NCBI GenBank assembly: GCA_002050025.1
Contig: MVDB01000002.1
Coordinates: 1 to 40,972, forward strand
Source of the DNA: Desulfobacteraceae bacterium 4484_190.2
GTDB lineage: Bacteria; Desulfobacterota; DSM-4660; Desulfatiglandales; Desulfatiglandaceae
DNA length: 40,972 bases
Direction of reading: 5' to 3'
In this document: one piece after another, positions 16,277 through 24,572 of the stretch
Layout: the number at the start of each line of letters is the position of its first letter
How positions within the stretch are numbered: position 1 is the stretch's first letter
Position numbers and translations under genes: made by a program
The notes under the pieces: model-generated
What the model saw: only the letters and a program-made list of their open reading frames with translations
Databases searched by the model: none
Told to the model about the DNA's origin: nothing

Positions 16277-18037
16277 ATGGAGATGAAAAAAATGAGAACT
16301 ATTGTTATCGTAACAATGCTGTTGTGCTTTGGCATGGTAACGGCCCTTGTTATCCCCTCTTCGGCGATGGCCAAAGAAAGTACCGTAAAAATCGGATTGG
16401 TTATGGAGCCGCAGACCCTCAATCCACTGAGCGCTGAGAGCGAACAGAACTGGCATATCATTAAGATGATCTATTGCGGAGGCTACATAGACCCCAGAGG
16501 TCTCTATGCATATACCCCAAAATCATTAGAATGGATACCCTATATGGCTGAATCAATGCCCCAATGGCTTGATGATAAGACCGTTGTTGTCAAGTTAAAA
16601 AAAGGAATCAAGTGGCATGATGGTTCGGAATTCACTGCCGAGGATGTCAAGTTCACCCTGGATTTTTTCGGTGAATTCGAGGCGGCTAATTATTACAATA
16701 CAATCGATATGCTGGAAAAAGTGGAGGTAGTTGATCCATACACCATAAAATTTCACGTCAAGGAAAAGACGACGCTTCTTTATTACAGAACTTTTATGAC
16801 TCTCATTCTTCAGAAGGCCAAATGGTCAAAGATTGTTACTGAAGCGAGAAAGAATGAGGCCCCTCAAAAATATATCTTCAACTATGTGATTAAAAATCCC
16901 GTGGGTACCGGGCCTTTCAAATTTGTGGAAGAAAAGCAGGGGCAGTATATTCTCCTTGAAAAAAATGATGACTGGTTTCTCAAAGGACAAACCATCTCTA
17001 CCGGAGATGGAGGGTCCGTGACCTATGGACCTTTTGTAGATCGGATACTATTCAAATTCTACGGTAATCTGTCCTCTGCTGTGCTGGCCCTAAAGGGCGG
17101 AGAGATAGATACGATCTGGCACGGACTGGATGCAGCCTTTATTCCGGAACTGAAAAAAGTCAAACATTTGACCGTCAGCACTAAGCCCTACTATCATGAT
17201 GTTAAGTTTGCCGGCTTCAACCTGAGAGAAAAGCCACTCAGTGACAAGATGTTTCGCAAGGCCCTCGCGTATGCAATTGATAAGGACTTTCTTATAAAGA
17301 GGTTGCTTCAGGGTTATGGAACGGCATCTGATGCAATTGAGAATCCGGGATTAGAGTTCTGGTACAACGGGAATGTTGAGAACTACTTCAGGGGAAAAAG
17401 CGAGGCCTCTCGATATTCAAAGGCCATTTCTATTCTAAAGGAGGCTGGATACACATGGGATAAGGAGCCGAAAATTGAGGGTTCCAGGGTCATCCCCGGT
17501 GTTGGCATTAAGATGTCTGATGGGAAAAAAGTCAGGACCATCGAAATAATCACCCGTACCCAGGCCACAAATCCACAGGAGGCCCAGTCAGCCATCTTGA
17601 TCTCCCAATGGTGGAAGAAATTGGGAGTTGATACCAAGACCAACCTCGTGGCATTTCCAACCTTAATTAACAATGTATGGTGGGAAAACAAGTTCGATGT
17701 TATCGTCTTTGGGAATATCATTGAGCCCTATCCTGTCCATCTTCAATACTATTTCGATGTTAAAGAAATTTATCAGTATGGGTGGAACGTGATGGCATAT
17801 AAGGAGGATCGATATCAGAAGGCAATGTACGACTGGCTGAAAGTCTTTGATTGGGATGAGGCCCGTAAAGGGGCCTTTAGGTTACAGGAAATCCTGGCAG
17901 ATGATCTTCCCCATATCCCTCTTTTTGTGTTGAAGAATATCCATGCATATAATCACACAAGGTTCAAGGGATGGATTGAACAATACAATGGAGTTGTCAA
18001 CAAGGATTCGCTCTCGTGCATCAGGCCGGTTAAGTAG
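16277..18037 (+). CDS. ABC transporter family-5 solute-binding protein, normal domain order (module A)
   Basis: Periplasmic dipeptide/oligopeptide/nickel-type receptor feeding the permeases at 18242-20126. From ATG 16277 (GGGAGG upstream, better than 16220) it is 586 residues. A signal peptide ends SSAMA near residue 32. The mature chain starts in the standard way (TVKIGLVMEPQTLNPL), continues through KLKKGIKWHDGSEFTAEDVKF, NPVGTGPFKF and FRKALAYAIDKDF to ISILKEAGYTWDK near residue 395. It then has a long loop and the C-terminal third (SAILISQWWKKLGV, YFDVKEIYQYGWNVM, DDLPHIPLF, ending SLSCIRPVK). This canonical order is the reference for the permuted paralogue at 26225. Ligand unknown. Confidence 0.92.
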   Translation: MEMKKMRTIVIVTMLLCFGMVTALVIPSSAMAKESTVKIGLVMEPQTLNPLSAESEQNWHIIKMIYCGGYIDPRGLYAYTPKSLEWIPYMAESMPQWLDDKTVVVKLKKGIKWHDGSEFTAEDVKFTLDFFGEFEAANYYNTIDMLEKVEVVDPYTIKFHVKEKTTLLYYRTFMTLILQKAKWSKIVTEARKNEAPQKYIFNYVIKNPVGTGPFKFVEEKQGQYILLEKNDDWFLKGQTISTGDGGSVTYGPFVDRILFKFYGNLSSAVLALKGGEIDTIWHGLDAAFIPELKKVKHLTVSTKPYYHDVKFAGFNLREKPLSDKMFRKALAYAIDKDFLIKRLLQGYGTASDAIENPGLEFWYNGNVENYFRGKSEASRYSKAISILKEAGYTWDKEPKIEGSRVIPGVGIKMSDGKKVRTIEIITRTQATNPQEAQSAILISQWWKKLGVDTKTNLVAFPTLINNVWWENKFDVIVFGNIIEPYPVHLQYYFDVKEIYQYGWNVMAYKEDRYQKAMYDWLKVFDWDEARKGAFRLQEILADDLPHIPLFVLKNIHAYNHTRFKGWIEQYNGVVNKDSLSCIRPVK

Positions 18038-18040
18038 AAT

Positions 18041-18164
18041 TTTAAGTGCTGTTAACTTAAGGCGTGTCAGGGGAAAATCCCCCTAAATCCCCCTTTCAAA
18101 AAGTGGGACTTCAGATCCGCCCCCCTTTAGTAGAGGGGGCGGGGGTGATTTGAGAGCGCTTAAA
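18041..18164. repeat. inverted-repeat element with C-rich core between binding protein and permease genes
   Basis: Ends TTTAAGTGCT (18041-18050) and AGCGCTTAAA (18155-18164) are near-perfect inverted repeats. The core has AATCCCCCTAAATCCCCCTTT, nearly the same C-rich block (reverse strand) as inside the element at 38692-38793, plus a strong GCCCCC/GGGGGC hairpin at 18119-18140. It may reduce downstream expression of the permeases relative to the binding protein. Confidence 0.55.
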
Positions 18165-18241
18165 GTCGATGACATGAAAAGACTGCCGTAGAAAATGAAA
18201 GTCTGAGCATCAATCGATTTTTCAGTAGGTGGAGATAACTG

Positions 18242-19207
18242 ATGGGGTATTTAGTCAATCGCCTGATCATGACTGTGATAACGCTATTTGTCATCCTTAC
18301 TGTGACATTTACTATGTTTCGATTGATGCCCGGCGACCCCTCGGTCTTCTTTATCTCCCCTCAGATGTCAACAGAAACCATCGCACGTATCAAGGCCCAG
18401 TTTGGCCTGGATCAGCCAATTCATAAGCAATTTACCAACTACCTGGGGAGTATCCTGCACGGGAACTTTGGGCATTCCTTTTTCTACAAACGACCTGTCC
18501 TGGAAGTCATTGGTGAGAGGCTGTTGAATACCATTGTTCTCTTTCTACCCGCCGCGATTATCTCATATCTTGTGGGGGTTGGCCTGGGTAGATACATGGC
18601 CTGGAAAAGAGGGGGGACGTCTGAAAGGGTCCTCATATTCACTGGGTTGAGCTTTTGGACCTTTTTTGTACCCTGGCTGGGGCTCCTGATGATATGGGTG
18701 TTGTCTTACAAATTCGGGCTGTTCCCGGTGGGGGGGATGATTACACCGGACAAGTGGCTACCAGGTTCGACTCTGCTGGGGAGAGCACTTGATCTGCTCC
18801 ACCACCTTGTCTCACCGCTTGTGTGTTATGTGCTCACATGGTTTGCCGGCAATATGTTGATAATGAGAAATAGCATGCTGGAAACCATAGGTGAAGACTA
18901 CATCCTCACGGTCAGGGCCAAGGGATTGAGTGAAAGAAAGATAAGGAATAAACACGCGGCCAGGAATGCCATCCTTCCGGTAGTTACTGCCTTTTCTATG
19001 AGTATTGCCTATTCCATTGGGGGTTGTGTCTTACTGGAAACAGTCTTTTCATGGCCCGGGATTGGCAGAACCATGGTCGATTCGGTTCTTCTAAGGGATT
19101 ATCCTTTGGCGCAGGCCTCCTTCATCTTGATTGCGACGGTTGTGCTTGTCGCCAATTTGATTACGGATATCCTTTATGCATATCTTGACCCACGGATAAG
19201 GTATTAG
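18242..19207 (+). CDS. dppB: peptide/nickel-type ABC permease, DppB/OppB family (module A)
   Basis: Inner-membrane permease, 321 residues, with six expected helices. The first is MGYLVNRLIMTVITLFVILT, followed by the long N-terminal periplasmic part typical of DppB (RLMPGDPS, FGLDQPIHKQFTNYL, HGNFGHSF). The EAA loop that docks on the ATPases is RAKGLSERKIRNKHAARNA. It ends AYLDPRIRY as DppB proteins do. It has GGTGGAG upstream of the ATG, follows the module A binding protein by 204 bases with a repeat element between, and is 25 bases before the dppC-type gene. Clear paralogue of 28822-29790. Confidence 0.93.
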   Translation: MGYLVNRLIMTVITLFVILTVTFTMFRLMPGDPSVFFISPQMSTETIARIKAQFGLDQPIHKQFTNYLGSILHGNFGHSFFYKRPVLEVIGERLLNTIVLFLPAAIISYLVGVGLGRYMAWKRGGTSERVLIFTGLSFWTFFVPWLGLLMIWVLSYKFGLFPVGGMITPDKWLPGSTLLGRALDLLHHLVSPLVCYVLTWFAGNMLIMRNSMLETIGEDYILTVRAKGLSERKIRNKHAARNAILPVVTAFSMSIAYSIGGCVLLETVFSWPGIGRTMVDSVLLRDYPLAQASFILIATVVLVANLITDILYAYLDPRIRY

Positions 19208-19232
19208 GATTGACGATTGATATAGGGCAATA

Positions 19233-20126
19233 ATGCGAATAGGCACAAAAAGAAAATTCGGGCTTGCTCATTTGCTTTTCAAAGGGATTAGCCAGGAAGC
19301 ACTTGGGAAGATTGGTATTGCCATAATTATCCTATTTGGGGTAATGGCGCTGGTTTCCCCTTTTGTGATTAACATTGATCCAGACGTCTATGATCCTCTG
19401 ATTGGTGTTGATCCCCTCATCTTTAGTTCCCAAGGTCCTACCTTGACCCACCCTCTGGGCACGGATCATCTGGGGAGAGACGTTCTTTCTCAGCTTCTCA
19501 AGGGATCACAAATTGCCTTTCTTGTTGGTATCACAGTGGGACTTATGGCCACGCTGATTGGAACAGCCATAGGTTTGATCTCCGGGTATTTCAGAGGAGC
19601 TACCGATTCACTGCTAATGAGAATAACAGACATAATACTGTCTATTCCCTCGTTGCCTCTTTTGATCATGATACTGTGTGTATTTGAACACAGAGGCATC
19701 TGGGTTATTGTAATGGTCCTTGGATTGACGGGCTGGCCCATCACAGCCAGGGTAATCCGCTCTCAAACCTTAAGCTTAAGAGAGAGGCCTTTTGTGCAGT
19801 CGGCCAGGGTTTCAGGGGCATCCGATTGGCGGATTATTCTTATTCATATCGCCCCAAACGTTCTTCCCCTCACTTTTCTCTATATGACCATCGGGGTCAC
19901 CTATGCCATACTGACCGAGGCAGGCCTTGGATTTTTAGGATTTAGTGATCCCACTATTTCAAGTTGGGGAATGATGCTTCAATGGTGTTTTTCAACGGGT
20001 CATACATTCAAGGCCCTTTACTGGATGATTCCGCCCGGGCTTTCAATTTCATTGCTAGCCCTCTCATTCTACTTAGTGGGATACTCCCTTGAAAGAGAGA
20101 TCAATCCTCGACTGAGGGAGCCCTGA
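19233..20126 (+). CDS. dppC: peptide/nickel-type ABC permease, DppC/OppC family (module A)
   Basis: Second inner-membrane permease, 297 residues. The N-terminal cytoplasmic/first-helix region, the HPLGTDHLGRDVLSQLL motif, a periplasmic segment and the EAA loop SLRERPFVQSARVSGASDWRI are typical of DppC. The C-terminus EREINPRLREP is the usual end. Heterodimerises with the preceding DppB-type permease. The stop at 20126 is 3 bases before the next ATG, so the genes are translationally linked. Confidence 0.93.
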   Translation: MRIGTKRKFGLAHLLFKGISQEALGKIGIAIIILFGVMALVSPFVINIDPDVYDPLIGVDPLIFSSQGPTLTHPLGTDHLGRDVLSQLLKGSQIAFLVGITVGLMATLIGTAIGLISGYFRGATDSLLMRITDIILSIPSLPLLIMILCVFEHRGIWVIVMVLGLTGWPITARVIRSQTLSLRERPFVQSARVSGASDWRIILIHIAPNVLPLTFLYMTIGVTYAILTEAGLGFLGFSDPTISSWGMMLQWCFSTGHTFKALYWMIPPGLSISLLALSFYLVGYSLEREINPRLREP

Positions 20127-20129
20127 ACC

Positions 20130-21092
20130 ATGGCCGTTCTTGAACTGAAATCCCTGGAAATGTCTTATAAGACACAGGAAGGCACTGTGCGTGCTATTGA
20201 CGGGGCGTCTTTGAGAGTGGAAAAGGGGGACACGGTTGGCATCGTTGGGGAATCCGGATGCGGAAAGACATCCATTGGCCTTAGCATCCTCAGATTACTA
20301 CCTCCGAATGCCACCATTCACGGGGGACAAATTCTGTTCAAAGGTCAGAATTTGCTGTCCTTGAGTGGAAAGGACATGAGAAGAATCCGGTGGAAAAACA
20401 TATCAATGATTTTTCAGGCTGCCATGAACGCCCTGGATCCCGTCTATCGGGTGGGTGATCAGTTGATAGAGGCACTTGTGGAACATCAAAATCTGACCAA
20501 AAAACAGGCCAGCGATAAAATGGAGGCTGTGTTTCAATTAGTGGGGCTGGATCCCGGAAGGGCACGTAATTACCCCCATGAATACAGCGGCGGCATGAAG
20601 CAGCGGGCCATTATCGCCATGTCTTTGATCTGTGATCCGGATATTATCATCGCCGATGAAGCAACTACGGCTCTGGATGTCCTGGTTCAAGACAGGATAT
20701 TAGCATCCATTGAAAAAATAAAGGCAGAATTCTCCATGACCATGCTGTACATCTCTCACGATATTGCCGTTATTTCCGAGGTCTGTAATAAAATTGCTGT
20801 TATGTATGCGGGAAACATTGTGGAACATGGCGATACCATGTCTCTTTTCAAAGCGCCTCTTCATCCTTATACCCAGGGTTTGATGCATTCATTTCCGAAA
20901 ATCCACGGAAAACTGGAAAGGTTAGAAGGGATTCCAGGGGAACCGCCCCGATTAACGGACTCCTCCCCGGGATGCAGATTTTTTCCACGGTGTCAACAGT
21001 CACTGAAAAAATGTAATTCCATAAGACCTGAATTTAAAGAAATAGAGGAAAATCACTGGGTTGCCTGCCATGCAACCAGGAGAAGCCTTTGA
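20130..21092 (+). CDS. dppD: ABC transporter ATP-binding protein, DppD/OppD family (module A)
   Basis: Cytoplasmic ATPase, 320 residues. Walker A is GESGCGKTS, the Q-loop is in MIFQAAMNALDPV, the signature is YSGGMKQR, Walker B is IIIADEATTALD and the switch histidine is in YISHDIAVI. The usual DEPTTALD is DEATTALD here, a mild change not expected to abolish activity. The C-terminal oligopeptide-transporter extension has the cysteine motif CRFFPRCQQSLKKC seen in OppD/DppD proteins, which can hold a [4Fe-4S] cluster in homologues. The stop overlaps the TTG start of the next ATPase gene. Confidence 0.93.
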   Translation: MAVLELKSLEMSYKTQEGTVRAIDGASLRVEKGDTVGIVGESGCGKTSIGLSILRLLPPNATIHGGQILFKGQNLLSLSGKDMRRIRWKNISMIFQAAMNALDPVYRVGDQLIEALVEHQNLTKKQASDKMEAVFQLVGLDPGRARNYPHEYSGGMKQRAIIAMSLICDPDIIIADEATTALDVLVQDRILASIEKIKAEFSMTMLYISHDIAVISEVCNKIAVMYAGNIVEHGDTMSLFKAPLHPYTQGLMHSFPKIHGKLERLEGIPGEPPRLTDSSPGCRFFPRCQQSLKKCNSIRPEFKEIEENHWVACHATRRSL

Positions 21093-22060
21093 GTGACGTT
21101 ATTGTTAAAACGACAAATCTGACCAAAAATTTCCCTGCTAAAAAGGGGATTTTCAGGAGATCGAATGGTTGTATCTACGCAGTCCATGACGTCAATTTAG
21201 AGATACCAGAGGGAAAGATATTTGGCCTGGTCGGCGAGTCAGGTAGCGGAAAGACGACCATCGGGAACCTGTTGGTCAGGCTTATAGAACCAACATGTGG
21301 CCGGATTCAACTGAACGGTCAGGATATTCTTGATTTGAAGAAGTCCGAGGAAATCCATTTCAGGCGAAAAGTCCAGATGATTTTTCAAGACCCTTACGAG
21401 TCTTTGAATCCAAGATTGACGGTCTACGAGACAGTGGCTGAACCTTTAATTATTCAGGAAAAGCGATCTATGCATGGGAATGAAAAGGAACTCCTTTATG
21501 CCCTTGAATCGGCCGGTTTAACTCCTCCGCAGGACTTCCTGTACAGATATCCTCACGAACTGAGCGGGGGACAAAGACAGAGAGTTGCAATTGCAAGGGC
21601 CCTGATTATCCGGCCAAAATTTGTGGTGGCGGATGAGCCGGTTTCCATGCTGGATGTGTCTATCAGGGTTTCAGTCTTGAATCTCATGCTGGAGCTGAAG
21701 GATAATTTTGGATTGACCTATCTCTTTATAACACATGATCTCTCTATCGCCAGATACATGTGCGACTGGCTGATTGTGATGTATCAGGGCAAGATCGTGG
21801 AGTCCGGCAACACTGAAGAGGTCATTCAACACCCACTTCATCCATACACAAGGGCTCTGATTTCAGCAGTTCCCATACCCGATCCGATGGTGAAAAGGAG
21901 GCGAGTTGAACTCTCAGAGGCAATGGAGGATACCAGTAAGCCACCTTTACGATGCAGGTTCTACCCCAAGTGTGAAACCAGGAGCCCTATATGTGAGCGG
22001 GAATATCCGGAATTTAATGATAAGGGGCATGCCCATTTTGTGGCCTGCCATGGAGTGTAG
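21089..22060 (+). CDS. dppF: ABC transporter ATP-binding protein, DppF/OppF family (module A)
   Basis: Second ATPase, 323 residues, pairing with the DppD-type protein. Walker A GESGSGKTT, Q-loop MIFQDPYESLNPRLT, signature LSGGQRQR, Walker B VVADEPVSMLD, switch TYLFITHDLS. C-terminal extension with CRFYPKCETRSPIC. The start is a TTG overlapping the previous TGA by four bases (TTGA), a coupling arrangement. Last gene of module A; an inverted repeat begins 5 bases after its stop. Confidence 0.92.
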   Translation: MSDVIVKTTNLTKNFPAKKGIFRRSNGCIYAVHDVNLEIPEGKIFGLVGESGSGKTTIGNLLVRLIEPTCGRIQLNGQDILDLKKSEEIHFRRKVQMIFQDPYESLNPRLTVYETVAEPLIIQEKRSMHGNEKELLYALESAGLTPPQDFLYRYPHELSGGQRQRVAIARALIIRPKFVVADEPVSMLDVSIRVSVLNLMLELKDNFGLTYLFITHDLSIARYMCDWLIVMYQGKIVESGNTEEVIQHPLHPYTRALISAVPIPDPMVKRRRVELSEAMEDTSKPPLRCRFYPKCETRSPICEREYPEFNDKGHAHFVACHGV

Positions 22061-22064
22061 TTTG

Positions 22065-22204
22065 TGCCTGAACGAAAACCCCGTTCCGGCACTATTTTTG
22101 ATTTTAGATTGCGGATTTTGGATTAAAAAAAGAAAATAATCTCAGCGCGCTGAAAATTTCAGTGTAAAACTGGAAAACCATATTTCGAGGTTTTCGTTCA
22201 GGCA
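22065..22204. repeat. 140-bp inverted-repeat element after module A
   Basis: TGCCTGAACGAAAACCCCG (22065-22083) and its complement at 22186-22204 differ at one base. The core is AT-rich with no coding capacity. The position immediately after the last transporter stop suggests a terminator-like or insulating effect, though it has the architecture of a non-autonomous transposable remnant. Module A and the next gene set are separated by this element. Confidence 0.6.
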
Positions 22205-22252
22205 TGAGTTAAAAAGTGAAAATACAGGGAACAAGTGAAAGGAGAGCTAAAG

Positions 22253-23053
22253 ATGCCCAAGGTTAAGGTAGTGGGTGTGCAAGTCAGCCCTACTGATGAT
22301 AAGAGGGGAAACCTGAAAAAGGCCATTAACCTCATTGATGAAGCGATGAGAAGCTATAATCATATAGATATAGTTTGTCTGCCTGAACTGTTCTACAAAA
22401 TACCGTTTCCGCCTGAGACTGCTCAAGAGGTAGCCGAATCCATACCCAATGCTTTGACACATGAGTTAAGCAAAAAGGCAAAAGAGTACGGGGTTTACAT
22501 TATTGGAGGAAGCTTTTTTGAGAAAAGTGATGAGGGAAATTTCAATACAAGTCTCCTTTTTGACCGCAATGGAGATCTTATCGGGTCTTATAGCAAGGTC
22601 CATCTTTTTGATGCTCTCGGTATCAAAGAATCGGATACCACCACCGGTGGGAAAGATATTCCCATATTCCAGCTTGATTTCGGAACCATAGGTATAACCA
22701 TTTGCTACGATCTCCGATTCCCTGAACTTTACCGCATGTTAGCCCTAAAAGGGGCAGATATCATTTTTGTTCCTGCAGCCTTTCTCTCAACAACTGGACA
22801 TTGGGAAACTCTGGTTAGAGCAGTAGCTGTTCAGAACCTGCTCCATGTGGTAGCAGTAAACGCCATTGGAGAATATGAGGGGATCTTCTTTGGGGGGAAA
22901 AGTATGATTGTAGATCCAGGGGGCGTTCCTCTGGCTACTGCGCCGGCAAGGGAAGGAATTGTTTATGCTGAGGTCGATTTGGATTATCAAAAGGATTTGC
23001 GCCGAGAGATCCCTGTATTGAATAACAGAAGGCCGGATTTGTATGATTTATAA
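22253..23053 (+). CDS. carbon-nitrogen hydrolase (nitrilase superfamily; omega-amidase/ureidopropionase-like)
   Basis: Cytoplasmic amidase, 266 residues from ATG 22253 (AAAGGAGAG upstream, preferred to GTG 22235). The Glu-Lys-Cys triad is visible: E45 in CLPELFY, K115 in YSKVHLFD and C151 in ICYDLRFPELYR. The HLFD and RFPELYR context and the ending NNRRPDLYDL resemble omega-amidase/Nit2-type members, which release ammonia from omega-amides such as 2-oxoglutaramate or succinamate. Beta-ureidopropionase or N-carbamoyl hydrolase activity is an alternative. It leads the set with UbiD and the aminotransferase, so an amide or carbamoyl intermediate upstream of transamination is plausible. Confidence 0.88.
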   Translation: MPKVKVVGVQVSPTDDKRGNLKKAINLIDEAMRSYNHIDIVCLPELFYKIPFPPETAQEVAESIPNALTHELSKKAKEYGVYIIGGSFFEKSDEGNFNTSLLFDRNGDLIGSYSKVHLFDALGIKESDTTTGGKDIPIFQLDFGTIGITICYDLRFPELYRMLALKGADIIFVPAAFLSTTGHWETLVRAVAVQNLLHVVAVNAIGEYEGIFFGGKSMIVDPGGVPLATAPAREGIVYAEVDLDYQKDLRREIPVLNNRRPDLYDL

Positions 23054-23127
23054 TTAGCTGTCGTCATAGTTCAACATCTTAAATTTGTATCAAGTTTAAA
23101 TATGCTTTGGTGCAAACAATGAAAAAA

Positions 23128-23158
23128 TACTGGATGCTGGTCACTGGATACTGGATGG
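23128..23158 (+). repeat. short TACTGGATGCTGG-type tandem repeat
   Basis: TACTGGATG and CTGG units are repeated imperfectly three times just ahead of the UbiD gene. It is low-complexity spacer sequence that artificially extends the UbiD frame upstream. Confidence 0.4.
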
Positions 23159-23193
23159 AATTAGGAATATTTTTTTACAATGGAGGTGATTTC

Positions 23194-24552
23194 ATGAAGG
23201 ACTTTCGAGGCTATCTTGAAATTCTTAGAGGTAAAAATGACATTGTCGATATAGAGGATGAAGTTGATCCGATTATTGAGATAGGGAAAATTCAAAAGGG
23301 CTATGATGGGAAGAAGACTGTTTTTTTTAGGAATATAAAAGGATATGACATCCCAATTGTTTCGAATATTTTTCATAAAAGGGAGAATATAGCAGAGGCA
23401 ATAGGATCCGAATTAGAAAATATCAAAGACAAAATAATGAGGGCGGTAGAAAATCCTTTAAATACTATAATTGTAGAGCATGGCCCTGTTCACGAGGTTG
23501 TAATAACTGAAGGCATTAATCCCTTAGAACTCCTACCGATTCCCAAACATTATAAAAAGGATAATGTGAGATACATAACATCAGGAGTAATATTGGCAAA
23601 GGATCCGGAAACAGAGATCAGGAATCTCTCATTTGCAAGAATGAAGGTTAACAAAGATAATAGAATAAATATAATGATAAATAGAGAAAGGCATTTAATG
23701 CGCTATTTCCTCAAGGCCGAAAAAATGAACAGACCTCTTGAAGTAGCCATAATCATTGGTGCACACCCTTCGTTGTGGCTTGAAGGGGCTATGCCGGATG
23801 GGCTCGTTATGGATGACATGGACGAGATGAATATTGCATCCGCCCTGGTTGGTGAACCTTTCGAACTTGTCAAGGGAAAGACAATCGATCTTGAATACCC
23901 TGGGAATTCAGAGATAGTTATTGAAGGGAAAATAATTAATGATGTCAGGGAGGATGAGGGCCCGTTCGGAGACTATTCCGGCGTATATGATGCCCCCCCA
24001 AGGCAGAATCCTGTAATTGAGATATCCGCTGTTGTCATGAGAAGTGATGCAATATACCATGATCTTCTTCCACATACTATTGAGCACTTTTTCCTTGGGG
24101 GAATACCACGTGAAGCAGACCTTTTAAAAAGGGCTAAAGTTGCCGTGCCTTCCATCAAAGATATTCATTTAACACCTGGCGGTTGTTCCCGGTTTCATGC
24201 GGTTGTGCAACTTAAAAAAGGGGCTGAATCGGAACCAAACCATGCAATAGTTGCCACGCTTTTCCCCACTGAGTCGGCAAGAGATATCAAAGTTGTTGTA
24301 GCAGTTGATGATGATATTGATATCTATAATGCTTTTGATGTTGAATGGGCAATTGCGACGAGGGTTCAATGGCATAAGGATATTTTTGTGATAAATAAAA
24401 TGGAAGGGTTGCTCGATCCGTCGGCCATATCAAATACATCGACTTCAATACTTGAGCGCAATGAAATATTGACATCAAAGGTAGGGATTGACGCTACGAT
24501 TCCTTTAGAACAGCCTGATCTTGTGGGGCTTTATGAACGTGTTGGGTTTTAG
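23194..24552 (+). CDS. UbiD family prenylated-FMN decarboxylase
   Basis: Reversible decarboxylase of aromatic or unsaturated acids, needing prenyl-FMN. 452 residues from the ATG at 23194, which has ATGGAGGTG before it and begins like the family (MKDFRGYLEILRG, then IEDEVDP). Family landmarks: GYDIPIVSNIF, HGPVHEVV, ISGVILAKDPE-like TSGVILAKDPE, RERHLMRY in the prFMN-contact region, the catalytic Glu region DEGPFGDYSGVYDAPP, and LLPHTIEHFFLGGIPRE. No UbiX flavin prenyltransferase is in the window, so the cofactor must come from elsewhere. Lies 20 bases before the aminotransferase gene, one transcription unit with it. Substrate not predictable. Confidence 0.9.
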   Translation: MKDFRGYLEILRGKNDIVDIEDEVDPIIEIGKIQKGYDGKKTVFFRNIKGYDIPIVSNIFHKRENIAEAIGSELENIKDKIMRAVENPLNTIIVEHGPVHEVVITEGINPLELLPIPKHYKKDNVRYITSGVILAKDPETEIRNLSFARMKVNKDNRINIMINRERHLMRYFLKAEKMNRPLEVAIIIGAHPSLWLEGAMPDGLVMDDMDEMNIASALVGEPFELVKGKTIDLEYPGNSEIVIEGKIINDVREDEGPFGDYSGVYDAPPRQNPVIEISAVVMRSDAIYHDLLPHTIEHFFLGGIPREADLLKRAKVAVPSIKDIHLTPGGCSRFHAVVQLKKGAESEPNHAIVATLFPTESARDIKVVVAVDDDIDIYNAFDVEWAIATRVQWHKDIFVINKMEGLLDPSAISNTSTSILERNEILTSKVGIDATIPLEQPDLVGLYERVGF

Positions 24553-24572
24553 ATATTAAAGGGAGGTGCCTT

